Origin: Ensifer sp. USDA 6670
GTDB lineage: Bacteria > Pseudomonadota > Alphaproteobacteria > Rhizobiales > Rhizobiaceae
Assembly (NCBI GenBank): GCA_000421085.1
Contig: ATWE01000008.1
Coordinates: 242,031-306,030 of the forward strand
Length of the DNA stretch: 64,000 nt
Reading direction: 5' to 3'
Shown: piece after piece, positions 31,909 through 42,097 of the stretch
How the letters are laid out: the number at the start of each line of letters is the position of its first letter
How positions within the stretch are numbered: the first letter of the stretch is position 1
The notes under the pieces: generated by a model
The model's database searches: none
What the model saw: only the letters and a program-made list of their open reading frames with translations
Told to the model about the DNA's origin: nothing
Made by a program: the position numbers and the translations under genes

Positions 31909-32267
31909 ATGTCAGGCGCATCGCATCCGTTCTTGCGTGGCTCCTTCTTGGCGTCATTGCCTATTCGACCCTCTCTCCGCTCGACCTGCGTCCGCATATG
32001 GGCAGCTCGGTGCAGGTTGAACGGTTCGGAGCATTCGGGCTGACGGGTCTCATGTTCGCGATTGCCTATCCCCGGCACGTGCTCGCCGTTCTGGCGGCTA
32101 TGCTCGCGACGGCAATCGGGCTGGAATTCACGCAGATGCTCGCCGCCGATCGCCATGCGCGGTTGATCGACCTTGCGGTCAAAATGGCGGGGGCCGGCTG
32201 CGGTGTCGGCGCCGGCTGGCTTCTCGTCCGCCTTTGGCAACGGTCCAGCCGAAAATCGCGGGCATGA
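31905..32267 (+). CDS. VanZ-family membrane protein
   Basis: The 120-residue protein overlaps the GT4 gene by ATGA. It has four hydrophobic segments and the ERFGAFGLTGLMFA and ATAIGLEFTQMLAADRHARLIDLAVK pattern of VanZ-like proteins. These occur in polysaccharide loci, with no proven biochemical role. Confidence 0.82.
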   Translation: MNVRRIASVLAWLLLGVIAYSTLSPLDLRPHMGSSVQVERFGAFGLTGLMFAIAYPRHVLAVLAAMLATAIGLEFTQMLAADRHARLIDLAVKMAGAGCGVGAGWLLVRLWQRSSRKSRA

Positions 32268-32322
32268 ACCAAAGCGCAAACTACCGCGGATAAATCTTCG
32301 CCGCGCGATTTTGGGGGCTCTC

Positions 32323-33366
32323 TTGACCATATCCATCATCATCAAGACACTGAATGAAGAGACGCGGATTGCCGCGACTGTCGAGAGCGCGCTTGCGGCG
32401 CTTCAGGACACGGGCGGCGAGGTCATCGTCGCCGACAGCGGCTCCTCCGACCGCACGGTCGAGATCGCCTCGCGATACCCCGTCATCATCGCCCAGATCG
32501 CCCCGCCCGCGCGACCGAGCTGCGGCATCGGCCCGCAGCTCGGCTTCCAGTATGCCCGTGGGGATTACGTCTGTCTCATCGACGGCGACATGCTGCTCGA
32601 CGCCGCCTTCCTCAAAGACGCAGTCCGTTTCCTTGCCGACCAGCCGACCATGGCGGGCGTTACCGGACATGTGGAGGAGATGCACATCTCGAATCTCGAA
32701 TTCGCGCGCCGCGTCAGCCGCAATGCGCCCGAGAACCGGACGGGTCCGATTGACCGCATGAACGGCGGCGGGCTCTACAGACGCAGCGCCGTCGAGGACG
32801 TCGGCTACCTCTCGGACCGCAACCTGCACGGCTACGAGGAATTCGATCTCGGCATTCGCCTCCGAAGTGCCGGCTGGAGGCTTTACCGGCTCGACCGCCG
32901 TTTCGTCCAGCACTTCGGCCACACGGTCAATTCCTACCGGCTGCTCGTTCGCCGCTGGAAGACCAAATATCTCTACGGGATCGGCGAGCTTCTGCGCGCT
33001 TCTCTCGGCAAGCCCTATTTCTTTCAGCTGTTGCAGGAACTTCCGGAGCTGAAACTCTGGGCGCTCGTCTATCTCTGGTGGCTCGCCTGCCTCGGCCTGA
33101 TCCTGCTGCTACCCGATATGCTCCTGGCCCTCGCCGCCGTCTGCGCGAGTTTCGCGGTCGCCGTTCTCGCCGTCAGCTTCCGAAAGGGCGGCCTCAGCAT
33201 GGGCCTCTATACGGTGATCGCCTGGTTCTTCCATGCGGCTGCCCTTCCTGTCGGCTTCCTGCGAAGCCGGCGGCTGCCTGCCGAGCCGATCGAAAGCACG
33301 ATCCTTGGAAAGCCTCCTCTCGGAGAATCCTCTCCCGGTGAACCGGCCCTCGGAAAGACGGCATGA
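32323..33366 (+). CDS. Membrane-associated glycosyltransferase family 2
   Basis: I place the start at the TTG at 32323 (LTISIIIKTLNEETR), since a GGGGGC site precedes it and the family fold begins there. Upstream in-frame codons are mostly inside the VanZ gene. The product has the GT-A motif VIVADSGSSDRTVEIA, a DGDM metal-binding motif, and two to three C-terminal hydrophobic segments. It adds a sugar to the growing chain or lipid. It overlaps the glycosidase gene by ATGA. Confidence 0.85.
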   Translation: MTISIIIKTLNEETRIAATVESALAALQDTGGEVIVADSGSSDRTVEIASRYPVIIAQIAPPARPSCGIGPQLGFQYARGDYVCLIDGDMLLDAAFLKDAVRFLADQPTMAGVTGHVEEMHISNLEFARRVSRNAPENRTGPIDRMNGGGLYRRSAVEDVGYLSDRNLHGYEEFDLGIRLRSAGWRLYRLDRRFVQHFGHTVNSYRLLVRRWKTKYLYGIGELLRASLGKPYFFQLLQELPELKLWALVYLWWLACLGLILLLPDMLLALAAVCASFAVAVLAVSFRKGGLSMGLYTVIAWFFHAAALPVGFLRSRRLPAEPIESTILGKPPLGESSPGEPALGKTA

Positions 33367-35522
33367 GGAGACGATCGATCGCGGCGGCGCTGCTTTGCAC
33401 ATGGCTTTCCCCGGCCGCGAGTGCCTCTGAATGGGTGCCGGTACGCGAGGTCTCGCTCGAAATCCGCGCCGGCAGTCCGCTCGATTTCTCGTCCTTGCTG
33501 CCGAACGCTTCGATCGACGCAAACAGCCGCCTCGTTGCAGGTCCGGATGGCCGGGTGGCCTTTGCCGGGGCGCCGGAACAGCCGGTCAGAATGCTATGCG
33601 CATCGCTCGCCTGGAGCCCGGCTTCGGGCGGCTTTCCGGACCATGACGGCGCCGAGCGCTATGCCCGCCAGCTTGCGATGCACGGATACAACATCGCCCG
33701 GCTCCATTTCGTCGATGCCAGCCTGATGTTCGGCAGGCGGAAGGATTTCGATTTCGAACCGGAGACGCTGGATCGTGTGCACTACCTCCTGGCGGCGCTG
33801 AAGCGCAACGGCATCTACTGGATCATCGATGGGCTCTCCTCGCCGCGCGGCGCCTATGGTGGCCATGACGACCGATGGGAGGCCAACGGTGATCTCAAGC
33901 TCCGGCTGCATCTCGACGAAGATGCCGTTGTGCACTGGAGCAAGCTGCAGGAGAAGTTTCTTGCGAGCGTCAATCCCTATACGGGGACCGCGACCATCCG
34001 CGACGACGCGCTCGCACTGGTGATCCTTGCCAATGAAAACGGCATGGAGTTCGACAGCGTCGTGCATGAGCGGCCCGAAAAGCCCGCCTATGACGAGGCG
34101 CTGACGGGCCCATTCAACCGATGGCTTTCGGCGCGTTACGGAACGACGGAAGCGCTCGCGAGCGCCTGGGGAGATCTCGGTGCCGACGAGCGGGTCGAAA
34201 CGGCATCGGTGAGGCTTCCCGCCAACCGCTACGCCGACGGTCCCCGGATGCGCGATCTTCAGGCCTTCTTCGTCGAGACCGAGCGCGCCTCTGCCGCACG
34301 CATGAGCGAGGTCTTGCGCGGTCTCGGCTATCGCGGCCTGATCAGCGCCTACAACAACTGGCCGACGGTGCAGACGGCACTCAGCCGGCGCGACCTCGAC
34401 GCCGTGACGATGAACACCTATCACGATTGGGTGGGCGGCTATTCTCCCGGAAGCGCGCTGACGCAGGCGAGTTCGCTTGCCGACGGCGCCAATTACATGC
34501 GCATGATCGCCGCGGCGCGGTGGCTCGGAAAGCCTTTCGTCGTCAGCGAATACGACCATCTCTTCTGGAACCGCTATCGCTACGAGGCAGGGCTGGCAAT
34601 GCCGGCCTACGCCGCACTCCAGGGCTGGGACGTGCTTTGCCGTCACGGCCACGGCCCGATCGCGCTCGCCTATGGCGAGCCCTTTCCGCACAAGAAGGCG
34701 ATGCTTCCCTATGCGATTGCGCTCGATCCCGTGGCGCGCGCCGGCGAGACGCTCAGCGCACTCGTCTTTCGCCGCAGCGACGTGGCGACCTCCGCCATCA
34801 CGATCCCCTTCGCCGTTCGCGGCGAGGAGGATCTCGGCGAGGACATGCAGGCCCGCGAGCCGGAGCGATTGACCGATCTGGCGCTGGTCGGGCGCATTGG
34901 CTTGCTTCCGGCAGACCGGTTCGATGGAGAAGACGGTGTCACGCAGCCCCGCGACCGGGACGTCGGAACAATTCTTGCCGCACTCCGTGACGAGCACATG
35001 CTCGGGGCTGAAAATCGGACCGATATCGCAAGCGGATATTACGAGAGCGATACAGGGCAGGTCCTCCTCGATCGCCGGGCCGGGCAGCTCCGCGTTTCGA
35101 CACCCGCTACGGAAGCTGCTGCCTTTTCCTCTCCGCGTGAACCGATCGATCTGGGTCTCATGCGCATCGGACAGGCGGACGGGAACGGCCTCGTGGCGCT
35201 TTCGGCCATCGATGCTGAAGGCACACTTTCTGAAAGCCGGCGCCTGCTCTTGATCTTTGCAACCGATGCGCAGAACACCGGCATGGTCTTTCGCGATAGC
35301 GAAGAGAAGGTGATCGAGGATTTCGGCGCGCTGCCGGTGAGAATCCGGAAGGGCTATGTCGATATCGAACTGTCGCGAACCGCTGCCAGGTGGAGCGTGT
35401 CGCCGGTCGGCCTCGACGGCACGATCTATCCGCCGGTCGACAGCGGCAGCGGGCGCGTTGCTTTCCGCCTCTCGAACGACACGGCCTACGGGCCGACCAC
35501 CTATTTCCTCGTGGAGATGTAG
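33363..35522 (+). CDS. Exported glycoside hydrolase-like protein of the polysaccharide locus
   Basis: The 719-residue protein has a signal peptide (RRRSIAAALLCTWLSPAASAS) and a TIM-barrel domain to about residue 450 with the clan-A pattern: acid/base Glu225 in LANENGME and nucleophile Glu396 in VVSEYDH. A beta-rich C-terminal part follows. It may trim, release or degrade the polymer made by the locus, as glycosidases in exopolysaccharide clusters do. The family number cannot be given without a search (GH5/GH39-like). It is convergent with the RND pump, 2 bp apart. Confidence 0.8.
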   Translation: MRRRSIAAALLCTWLSPAASASEWVPVREVSLEIRAGSPLDFSSLLPNASIDANSRLVAGPDGRVAFAGAPEQPVRMLCASLAWSPASGGFPDHDGAERYARQLAMHGYNIARLHFVDASLMFGRRKDFDFEPETLDRVHYLLAALKRNGIYWIIDGLSSPRGAYGGHDDRWEANGDLKLRLHLDEDAVVHWSKLQEKFLASVNPYTGTATIRDDALALVILANENGMEFDSVVHERPEKPAYDEALTGPFNRWLSARYGTTEALASAWGDLGADERVETASVRLPANRYADGPRMRDLQAFFVETERASAARMSEVLRGLGYRGLISAYNNWPTVQTALSRRDLDAVTMNTYHDWVGGYSPGSALTQASSLADGANYMRMIAAARWLGKPFVVSEYDHLFWNRYRYEAGLAMPAYAALQGWDVLCRHGHGPIALAYGEPFPHKKAMLPYAIALDPVARAGETLSALVFRRSDVATSAITIPFAVRGEEDLGEDMQAREPERLTDLALVGRIGLLPADRFDGEDGVTQPRDRDVGTILAALRDEHMLGAENRTDIASGYYESDTGQVLLDRRAGQLRVSTPATEAAAFSSPREPIDLGLMRIGQADGNGLVALSAIDAEGTLSESRRLLLIFATDAQNTGMVFRDSEEKVIEDFGALPVRIRKGYVDIELSRTAARWSVSPVGLDGTIYPPVDSGSGRVAFRLSNDTAYGPTTYFLVEM

Positions 35523-35524
35523 GT

Positions 35525-38500
35525 TCAGTCGGGGACGTTCCGATCCTGTCCGATGGTTTGCGCCTGCGGGCCAGCGCTCGTCGTTGCAGCATGCGGCGCC
35601 TCGCCGGCCGCATCCGACGACAGGCCGGCGAGCTTGTGGCCCCTCTCGCGCAGCCACTGGAACACGACATAGAGCGCCGGAATGATGAATATCCCGAGGA
35701 GCGAAGCGGCGAGCATGCCGCCGGCGACGCCCGTACCGACCGCGCGGCGGCTGAGCATGCCGGCGCCATCGGCCGTGACGAGCGGGATCAGCCCGACGAT
35801 GAAAGCGAAGCTGGTCATCATCACCGCGCGGAAACGGGTGCGCGCGCCCTCGACTGCGGCATCGACGATGGTCGCGCCTTTCTCCCGCTGGAATTTTGCG
35901 AATTCGACGATCAGGATTGCGTTTTTGGAGGCGAGCGCGATCAGGACGACGAGGCCGATCTGAGCATAGATGTCGAAGGAGAGACCGGCAACCAGCACCG
36001 CCACGAGTGCGCCGGCCACCCCGACGGACACCGAAAGCAGAACCGGTATGGGGATCGTCCAGCTTTCGTAAAGCGCCACGAGGAAGAGATAGGCGAAGAG
36101 CAGGGCCAATGCCAGGATCACCGTCGTCTGGCCGGCGGCCTCGAGCTCCTGCAGCGCCGTTCCGGTCCATTCGAAGCTGTAGCCCGGCGGCAGCGTCGCG
36201 GCCGAGACCTGTTCCATAGCGGCCAAGGCCTGACCCGAGGAGACGCCGGGCGCCGGCTGTCCGTTGAGTGTGATCGAGCGGTAATTGTTGTAGCGCACGA
36301 TCGACTGCGGCCCGACGATGTATTCCACGCGCGCGACCGAGGCCACGGGGACCATTTCGCCCGCGGCGTTGCGTACATGCAGCCGGGAGATGTCGTCGAC
36401 CGCATCGCGATCCGCTTCGGCCGCCTGCATCGTGACTTTCCAGCTCCGGCCGAAAAGATTGAAGTCGTTGACGTAATAGGATCCGAGCGTACCCTGCAGC
36501 GTTGCAAAAAGATCGCTCACTGAGACCCCAAGCGCCTGCAGTCGGTCGCGGTCGAGATCGAGATAGAGCTGCGGCGAGCTCGCCGAGTAGGTGCTGAAGG
36601 TAGGCCCGAGTTGCGGGTTCTGGTTGGCGGCCACCATCAGCCCGCCTGCCGTCGCGGCAAGCTCTGCCGGCGACCGGCCCTGCAGGTCGAGCAACTGATA
36701 TTCGAAGCCCGACCCCGTCCCGAGACCGATGATGGGCGGCAGATTGAACGCGAAGACCTGAGCATTTCGGATTGCCGCGCCCTTGGCCATCACGGTGGCG
36801 ATCGCGGTGTCGACCGAGGCGGATTCGTCCTGGCGTTCGGCGAAGGGCTTCATCGTGACGATGGCGAAGGCGCTGCTTGATTTGGCGATGCCGTCGAGGA
36901 AACTGTAGCCGGTGACGGTGGTGACGTTTGCCACGCCCTCGATACCGCCGAGCATGGTTTCGACCTCCCGCACCACGGCGTCCGTCCGGTTGAAGGAGGC
37001 ACCTTCCGGAAGCCGGATCTCGGCAAAAAAGGCACCCTGGTCCTCGCTCGGCAGGAAGCCCGTGGGCACGACCTGGAACAGCCAGCCGCTGGCGCCGATG
37101 GCGACCGCCAGAAGGATCACGCCGATGATGGCTCTGCGCGCAATGCTTCCGGCGACATGGGCATAGCCATTGCGGGTGCGGTCGATGCCGCGCGAAATCC
37201 AGCCGAGGATGCCGCGTTTCGGGCCGTGATGCGGTTTCAAGAGGATTGCGCAAAGCGCCGGGCTGAGGGTCAGCGCGTTGATCGCGGAAATGACCATCGA
37301 TACCGAGACCGCGACGGCGAATTGCTGGAAGAGCTGTCCGCTCAAGCCCGGAATGAAGGCAACCGGTACGAAGACCGAAAGCAGGACGAGCGTGATGGCG
37401 ACGATCGCTCCGGTGATTTCGCCCATCGCGAGACGCGCGGCCTGCGCCGCGCTCATGCCGGGATTTTCCTCCATCACCCGCTCGACATTCTCCACGACGA
37501 CGATCGCGTCGTCGACGACGATGCCGATCGCGAGCACAAGTGCCAGAAGCGAGACCGTGTTCAGCGAAAAGCCCATCGCCAGGATCACGGCAAAGGTGCC
37601 GACGAGCGCCACCGGAACGGCGATGAGCGGGATCAGCGCGGCGCGCCAATTGCCGAGAAAGAGAAAGACGACGATGATGACGAGAGCAAAGGCCTCGAAG
37701 AGCGTATGCTGGACATTCTCCACGCTCGCCTGCACGAAATCGGACGTGTTGTAGGAGACCGTATAGGTGAGCCCCTCCGGGAACGCCGCGGCGAGGCGGT
37801 CCATCGCCTGCTGCACGCCCTCGGTGGCGGCGAGCGCATTGGCGCCCGGCGCCTGATAGGTGCCGATCATCGCGACCGGCTTGCCGTTGATGCGGGCGGT
37901 GGAGTCCGAACTTACCGAACCCAGTTCGACACGCGCGACGTCACGAATGCGGACGAACGAGCCGTCCGCCTCGGCTCGGAGCACGACGTCTTCGAACTGG
38001 GCGGGGTCGGTCAGCCGCCCCTGCGTCTGGATGTTCAACTGGAACAGCGGGTCGTCCGTCATCGGCTGGGCGCCGATGCGGCCGATCGCGGCCTGCACGT
38101 TCTGCGTCTTCAAGGCGTTGATCACGTCCGTCGGCGTCAGTCCCAGATTGGTCAGGCGGTCGATGTCGAGGACGACCCGCATCGAATAGTCCTGAGCGCC
38201 GAACAGCGTTGCATCTCCGACGCCGGGCACGCGCTTGATCGTGTCGAGTACGTTGATCGTCGCGTAGTTCGAGAGGAACAGGTTGTCGAACTCGTCGTTC
38301 TCGCCGTGAATGGCGATCACCTGCATCAGCGAGGAGGATCTCTTCTGAACGCTGACGCCGCTCTGCTTGACTTCGGCCGGCAGCACCGGCTCGGCGAGCG
38401 CGACGCGGTTCTGTACGTTGACGGTGGCAATGTCCGGATCGGTGCCGACGGCAAAGGTGACGGTCAGAGAGTAGGTCCCGTCGGCGCCGCTCGTCGATTT

Positions 38501-38737
38501 CATGTACAGCATGTTGTCGACGCCGACGATCTTGCTCTCGAGGGGCTGGGCGACGGTTGCCTCGACGACGTCCGCGCCCGCGCCGGGATAGCTCGCCGTC
38601 ACGCTGACCTGCGGCGGGACGATGTCGGGAAACTGCGCAATCGGCAGTCGCGTCAAGGCGATAAGCCCCGCGAGCGTCAGCACGATGGAAATGACCGCGG
38701 CAAAGCGCGGGCGATCGATGAAGATTTCGGAGATCAT
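35525..38737 (-). CDS. RND multidrug efflux transporter, HAE1 family
   Basis: The start at 38737 ([17 protein letters not shown]) gives 1070 residues, the normal size of AcrB-like pumps. The sequence shows the first helix, the [11 protein letters not shown] segment, the two large periplasmic loops, and central helices with [16 protein letters not shown]. It exports drugs or other amphiphiles with the membrane fusion protein encoded 4 bp upstream. No outer-membrane TolC-type gene is in the operon. Confidence 0.94.
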   Translation of the reverse strand: MISEIFIDRPRFAAVISIVLTLAGLIALTRLPIAQFPDIVPPQVSVTASYPGAGADVVEATVAQPLESKIVGVDNMLYMKSTSGADGTYSLTVTFAVGTDPDIATVNVQNRVALAEPVLPAEVKQSGVSVQKRSSSLMQVIAIHGENDEFDNLFLSNYATINVLDTIKRVPGVGDATLFGAQDYSMRVVLDIDRLTNLGLTPTDVINALKTQNVQAAIGRIGAQPMTDDPLFQLNIQTQGRLTDPAQFEDVVLRAEADGSFVRIRDVARVELGSVSSDSTARINGKPVAMIGTYQAPGANALAATEGVQQAMDRLAAAFPEGLTYTVSYNTSDFVQASVENVQHTLFEAFALVIIVVFLFLGNWRAALIPLIAVPVALVGTFAVILAMGFSLNTVSLLALVLAIGIVVDDAIVVVENVERVMEENPGMSAAQAARLAMGEITGAIVAITLVLLSVFVPVAFIPGLSGQLFQQFAVAVSVSMVISAINALTLSPALCAILLKPHHGPKRGILGWISRGIDRTRNGYAHVAGSIARRAIIGVILLAVAIGASGWLFQVVPTGFLPSEDQGAFFAEIRLPEGASFNRTDAVVREVETMLGGIEGVANVTTVTGYSFLDGIAKSSSAFAIVTMKPFAERQDESASVDTAIATVMAKGAAIRNAQVFAFNLPPIIGLGTGSGFEYQLLDLQGRSPAELAATAGGLMVAANQNPQLGPTFSTYSASSPQLYLDLDRDRLQALGVSVSDLFATLQGTLGSYYVNDFNLFGRSWKVTMQAAEADRDAVDDISRLHVRNAAGEMVPVASVARVEYIVGPQSIVRYNNYRSITLNGQPAPGVSSGQALAAMEQVSAATLPPGYSFEWTGTALQELEAAGQTTVILALALLFAYLFLVALYESWTIPIPVLLSVSVGVAGALVAVLVAGLSFDIYAQIGLVVLIALASKNAILIVEFAKFQREKGATIVDAAVEGARTRFRAVMMTSFAFIVGLIPLVTADGAGMLSRRAVGTGVAGGMLAASLLGIFIIPALYVVFQWLRERGHKLAGLSSDAAGEAPHAATTSAGPQAQTIGQDRNVPD

Positions 38738-38741
38738 CGGC

Positions 38742-39863
38742 TCAGCCACCCGTCGCCGTTGCGGCAACAGCGTCCACCAAGATCCCAGGCCGCACCTTGC
38801 CCACGCCCTCCGTTATGACGTTCTCGCCCTCCTTCAGCCCCTTGGCGACGACGGCCTGGCCGCGGCTGGAGCGGCTGACGTCGACACGGCGAAGCTCGAC
38901 CTTGGAATTGGCGTCGACCACCATGACGAAGGCGCCCTGCTGGTCGCGCTGGACTGCCTGCTGCGGTACGGCGAGCACGTCCTGCGGATCGGACTGCTCG
39001 AGAACGACCCTGACGAGCGTACCGTCGAGAAGAATCCCACCGGGATTGGGAAACCCGGCGCGCACCGTAACGGTGTCGGTGCCTTGCGAGACCGTGCTCG
39101 CGACGAAGTCTATCGTGCCTTTCTGCTGGTATTCGGTGCCGTTCGGAAGCGTGATGCCGACATTGGCGCCGCCCGAAATCTCGCCCTTCTCGACGCGCTC
39201 GCGGTAGGAGAAATAAAGAGAGGTCGCGACGGGAAACTCGACATAGATAGGGTCGAGGCGCGTGAGCGTCACCAGCGATCCGCTGTCGGGGGTGACCAGG
39301 GCACCGACATCGACCTTGGTCAGACCAAGGACACCCTCGAACGGCGCGAGGATCTGCGTGTAGGAAAGGTTGAGTTCGGCGTTCTGCTTGCTGCCCTTGA
39401 GACGCAGGATATCGGCCTCGGCTTTTTTCAGCTGCGCGTTGGCGGTGTCGAGTGTCGCCTGCGCAACCGTATTGGTGGAGATCAACCGCTGGGCACGGTC
39501 ACGCTCGAGAACGGCGAGATCCCGTTGAGCTTCCGCTGCTGCGATCGAACCGTCGATCTCCTGCAGGGCGGCGCGATAGGCGCCGTCTTCCACCTGGTAA
39601 AGCACCGTTCCCGCCGAGACCTTCTGCCCATCCACGAAATTGACCTTCTCGAGGAATCCGGACACGCGGGCGCGGATATCGACCTTCTGAACCGCGACCA
39701 CCCTGCCCGTCAGATCCACGCTTTCGCGCAGGTCCATGATCGCGGCCGGCGCCACTGTGACGGCCGGAGGGGGCTGCTGCGCATAGGCGTTTCCCGCGAT
39801 GATGCCAATGGTCGTGAGCAGCCCGCATGAAAGGGCTGCAGCCAGAACTCTCGAAACGCGCAT
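38742..39863 (-). CDS. RND pump periplasmic adaptor subunit (membrane fusion protein)
   Basis: The start at 39863 ([16 protein letters not shown]) follows GGGGAGCG. The 373-residue product has a signal peptide, the first barrel-sandwich half ([14 protein letters not shown]), an alpha-helical hairpin with coiled coil (residues about 85-140), the second half ([21 protein letters not shown]), and a beta-barrel domain. It links the RND pump to an outer membrane channel. The gap 39864-40120 upstream shows no operator or ORF that I can support. Confidence 0.93.
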   Translation of the reverse strand: MRVSRVLAAALSCGLLTTIGIIAGNAYAQQPPPAVTVAPAAIMDLRESVDLTGRVVAVQKVDIRARVSGFLEKVNFVDGQKVSAGTVLYQVEDGAYRAALQEIDGSIAAAEAQRDLAVLERDRAQRLISTNTVAQATLDTANAQLKKAEADILRLKGSKQNAELNLSYTQILAPFEGVLGLTKVDVGALVTPDSGSLVTLTRLDPIYVEFPVATSLYFSYRERVEKGEISGGANVGITLPNGTEYQQKGTIDFVASTVSQGTDTVTVRAGFPNPGGILLDGTLVRVVLEQSDPQDVLAVPQQAVQRDQQGAFVMVVDANSKVELRRVDVSRSSRGQAVVAKGLKEGENVITEGVGKVRPGILVDAVAATATGG

Positions 39864-40120
39864 GCAACGCTCCCCTGAGCGGCTTGTGTGGGACCCGCAT
39901 CGACCGTGTGGGATCACAGCATTTTCCTCGATTCAAGTCACGCTGCAATTCAGACGGCGCAACTTGAAATTGCTCCAGATTTTCATGCTACCCGCGCGGT
40001 GGCAAATTGGAAAGGGGATTGTGTCCGCAAATCAGTTAGGTACGACGCCCCCGCGGCTCACCAGAGTCGGTTGCAGGCGGGGTCGCAACTAAAGTCGATC
40101 CGCCCTCAGATCAGGGCGGT

Positions 40121-40654
40121 CTAAAGGATGAAGTAGCCCTTGTGTAAGGTGACGGCCTCGTCCAGGTGTATCGCGAAATCCGCTTTCCTGCCGCCGTCCA
40201 CGTCGCCGTAGATGTAGGTGTCGGAGACATCCCGGACGTAACGCAACTCGCCTTTCTTGCCGCCGAAGGCGGCAGTCCCGACGAAGAGAAACGCCTGGTC
40301 GCCGGCGGTCGACGTATCGGCATCGATCACGGAAAGATCGATGCGGTCGGCATTCGGCGTGAAATCGAAAATGGTATCGCGGCCGGACGTGGCTACGGTC
40401 GAATCGGAAAGCGCCTTGAACACGAAGCTGTCGGTTCCACTGCCGCCGTTCAAGCGGTCCGCTCCCGCGCCGGCATAGAGCAGGTCGTTGCCGGCTTCGC
40501 CGAAGAGTTTGTCATTGCCCTTTCCGCCGTAGAGCCTGTCAGAACCGACACCGCTATAGAGCGTGTCATTGCCGGTGTCGCCGTTCAGCGTATCGTTGCC
40601 GGCATAACCCCACAGAAATAAGCAGAACGATGAACTTGGAGCCTGTTCGTGCAC
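40121..40654 (-). CDS. Short RTX (hemolysin-type calcium-binding repeat) protein
   Basis: The 177-residue product consists of about six tandem GGxGxDxLx nonapeptides (GNDTLNGDTGNDTLYSG..., residues 18-70) followed by a serralysin-like C-terminal region and the hydrophobic tail expected of a type I secretion signal. The GTG start at 40654 and the short unrelated N-terminus suggest that a catalytic or adhesive domain is missing. It may be the tail of a truncated larger protein. The type I secretion genes at 59.7-62.8 kb could export it. Confidence 0.65.
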   Translation of the reverse strand: MHEQAPSSSFCLFLWGYAGNDTLNGDTGNDTLYSGVGSDRLYGGKGNDKLFGEAGNDLLYAGAGADRLNGGSGTDSFVFKALSDSTVATSGRDTIFDFTPNADRIDLSVIDADTSTAGDQAFLFVGTAAFGGKKGELRYVRDVSDTYIYGDVDGGRKADFAIHLDEAVTLHKGYFIL

Positions 40655-40691
40655 CAGCGCGCCGCGGTTCCCTGCCGTTGCATTTTCGGCG

Positions 40692-40900
40692 ATGTCTTCT
40701 ATCGGACCACAGGGGCCGATGCAGCCAAGCGGAGCGGAAAGGCAAAAGCCACCCGACTACGAACGGGCTGCGAGGACGGAATTCGAGGGCGTGCGAGCGG
40801 AGAATAGCGGGGACGCCTACGAGCGCTTCATCCGCCGCCATCCTGGACATCCCTCGTCGGGGAGGCCCGAAAAGCCATAATGCGTCTGCAGGAGCGGTAA
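40692..40900 (+). pseudogene. Frameshifted fragment with a repeated helical motif
   Basis: The frame from 40692 reads ...DYERAARTEFEGVRAENSGDAYERFIRRHPGHP and then stops in the shifted frame. One extra C in the run near 40855 would give the continuation LVGEARKAIMRLQER and a stop at 40898. The motif 'YERFIRRHPxHPLxxEARxAI' is a degenerate repeat found in larger proteins, so this is likely a leftover 3' end. Whether any upstream part remains is unclear. Confidence 0.5.
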
Positions 40901-40912
40901 GGCGGCCTCCCG

Positions 40913-41980
40913 CTAGTTCGCTTCCTCGTGGTGCTTCGCCCTGAGCAGCATTCCAAACAGGTCGCGCGGATCGTCGGGATCGGCAATCATGTCGAGGTTC
41001 TGGTAGAAATCCGTGCCGGGAAGCCGGTCGCGCACGTAGCGGAGCGCCGAAAAATCCTCGATGGCGAAACCGACGCTGTCGAAGAGGGTGATCTGGCGGG
41101 CATCGCGGCGGCCCTGCACCTCGCCGCTAACGACCCTCCAGAGTTCGGTGACCGGAAAATCGGACGGCATCTGCTGGATCTCACCCTCGATGCGGGTCTG
41201 CGGCGGGTATTCGACGAAGACATCCGAGCGCTTCAGGATGTCGCTATGCAATTCCGTCTTGCCGGGGCAATCGCCGCCGATCGCGTTGATGTGGACCCCG
41301 GTGCCGACCATGTTGTCGATGAGGATGGTGGCGAACTGCTTGTCGGCCGTACAGGTGGTAACGATCTCGGCGCCTTCGATCGCCTCCTGGGCGGATCTGC
41401 ACGACAGGATCTGAAGGCCGGAACCTTCGAGGTTGCGGGCGGCCTTCTCGGTTGCCCGAGGGTCGATATCGTAGAGGCGGATGGTGTCGATTCCGCAGAC
41501 GGCCTTCATGGCCAGCGCCTGGAACTCGGCCTGGGCGCCGTTGCCGATCATCGCCATCGTGCGCGCGCCCTCCGGCGCCAGGTGCCGTGCGGCCATCGCC
41601 GAGGTTGCGGCGGTTCTGAGCGCCGTCAGTATCGTCATCTCGGTAAGCAGCGCCGGATAGCCGGTCGAAACCTCGGCGAGCAGCCCGAAGGCGGTCACCG
41701 TCTGCAGCCCCTCGGCGGTATTCTTCGGGTGACCGTTGACATATTTGAAGCTGTAGATCCTGCCGTCGGAGGTCGGCATCAGTTCGATGACGCCGTCGCG
41801 CGAATGGCTCGCAACGCGTGGGGTCTTGTCGAAGCTCTCCCAGCGGCGGAAATCCGCCTCGATGGCGTCCGTGAGCTCGGCCAGAACCGTCTCGATGCCC
41901 AGGTGATGGACGAGGCGCATCATGTTGTCGACGCTGACGAAGGGCACCATGGCCTTGGCTGAGGGAAGCGGGGAGAACAT
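40913..41980 (-). CDS. ocd: Ornithine cyclodeaminase
   Basis: The ATG at 41980 after AAGAGGAACCTTC gives 355 residues, the usual length. The NAD-binding motif (MIGNGAQAEFQALA) and the ornithine/NAD site residues (RTAATSAMAARHLAP, NAIGGDCPGKTEL) of the mu-crystallin/Ocd family are present. The enzyme converts ornithine to proline and ammonia. The divergent Lrp-type gene at 42098 probably controls it in response to an amino acid. Confidence 0.93.
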   Translation of the reverse strand: MFSPLPSAKAMVPFVSVDNMMRLVHHLGIETVLAELTDAIEADFRRWESFDKTPRVASHSRDGVIELMPTSDGRIYSFKYVNGHPKNTAEGLQTVTAFGLLAEVSTGYPALLTEMTILTALRTAATSAMAARHLAPEGARTMAMIGNGAQAEFQALAMKAVCGIDTIRLYDIDPRATEKAARNLEGSGLQILSCRSAQEAIEGAEIVTTCTADKQFATILIDNMVGTGVHINAIGGDCPGKTELHSDILKRSDVFVEYPPQTRIEGEIQQMPSDFPVTELWRVVSGEVQGRRDARQITLFDSVGFAIEDFSALRYVRDRLPGTDFYQNLDMIADPDDPRDLFGMLLRAKHHEEAN

Positions 41981-42097
41981 GAAGGTTCCTCTTGGCGGCT
42001 TGCTGTACTCCAGGACAGGGTAACGGTTGCGCATGCTGGTCGAAAGCGCAAACATGTGCTATTTTCGGCACCGAAATGAGCAATTGTTCCAGTCAGA

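Noticed and set aside
33594..37649. A 1351-codon minus-strand frame spanning the glycosidase and RND genes
   Set aside because: It is antisense to the exported glycosidase and out of frame with the RND transporter. Its composition is typical of a high-GC shadow frame and it has no domain.
37157..38818. A 553-codon plus-strand frame opposite the RND gene
   Set aside because: It is an antisense shadow rich in Arg, Asp and His. The RND frame has full family motifs.
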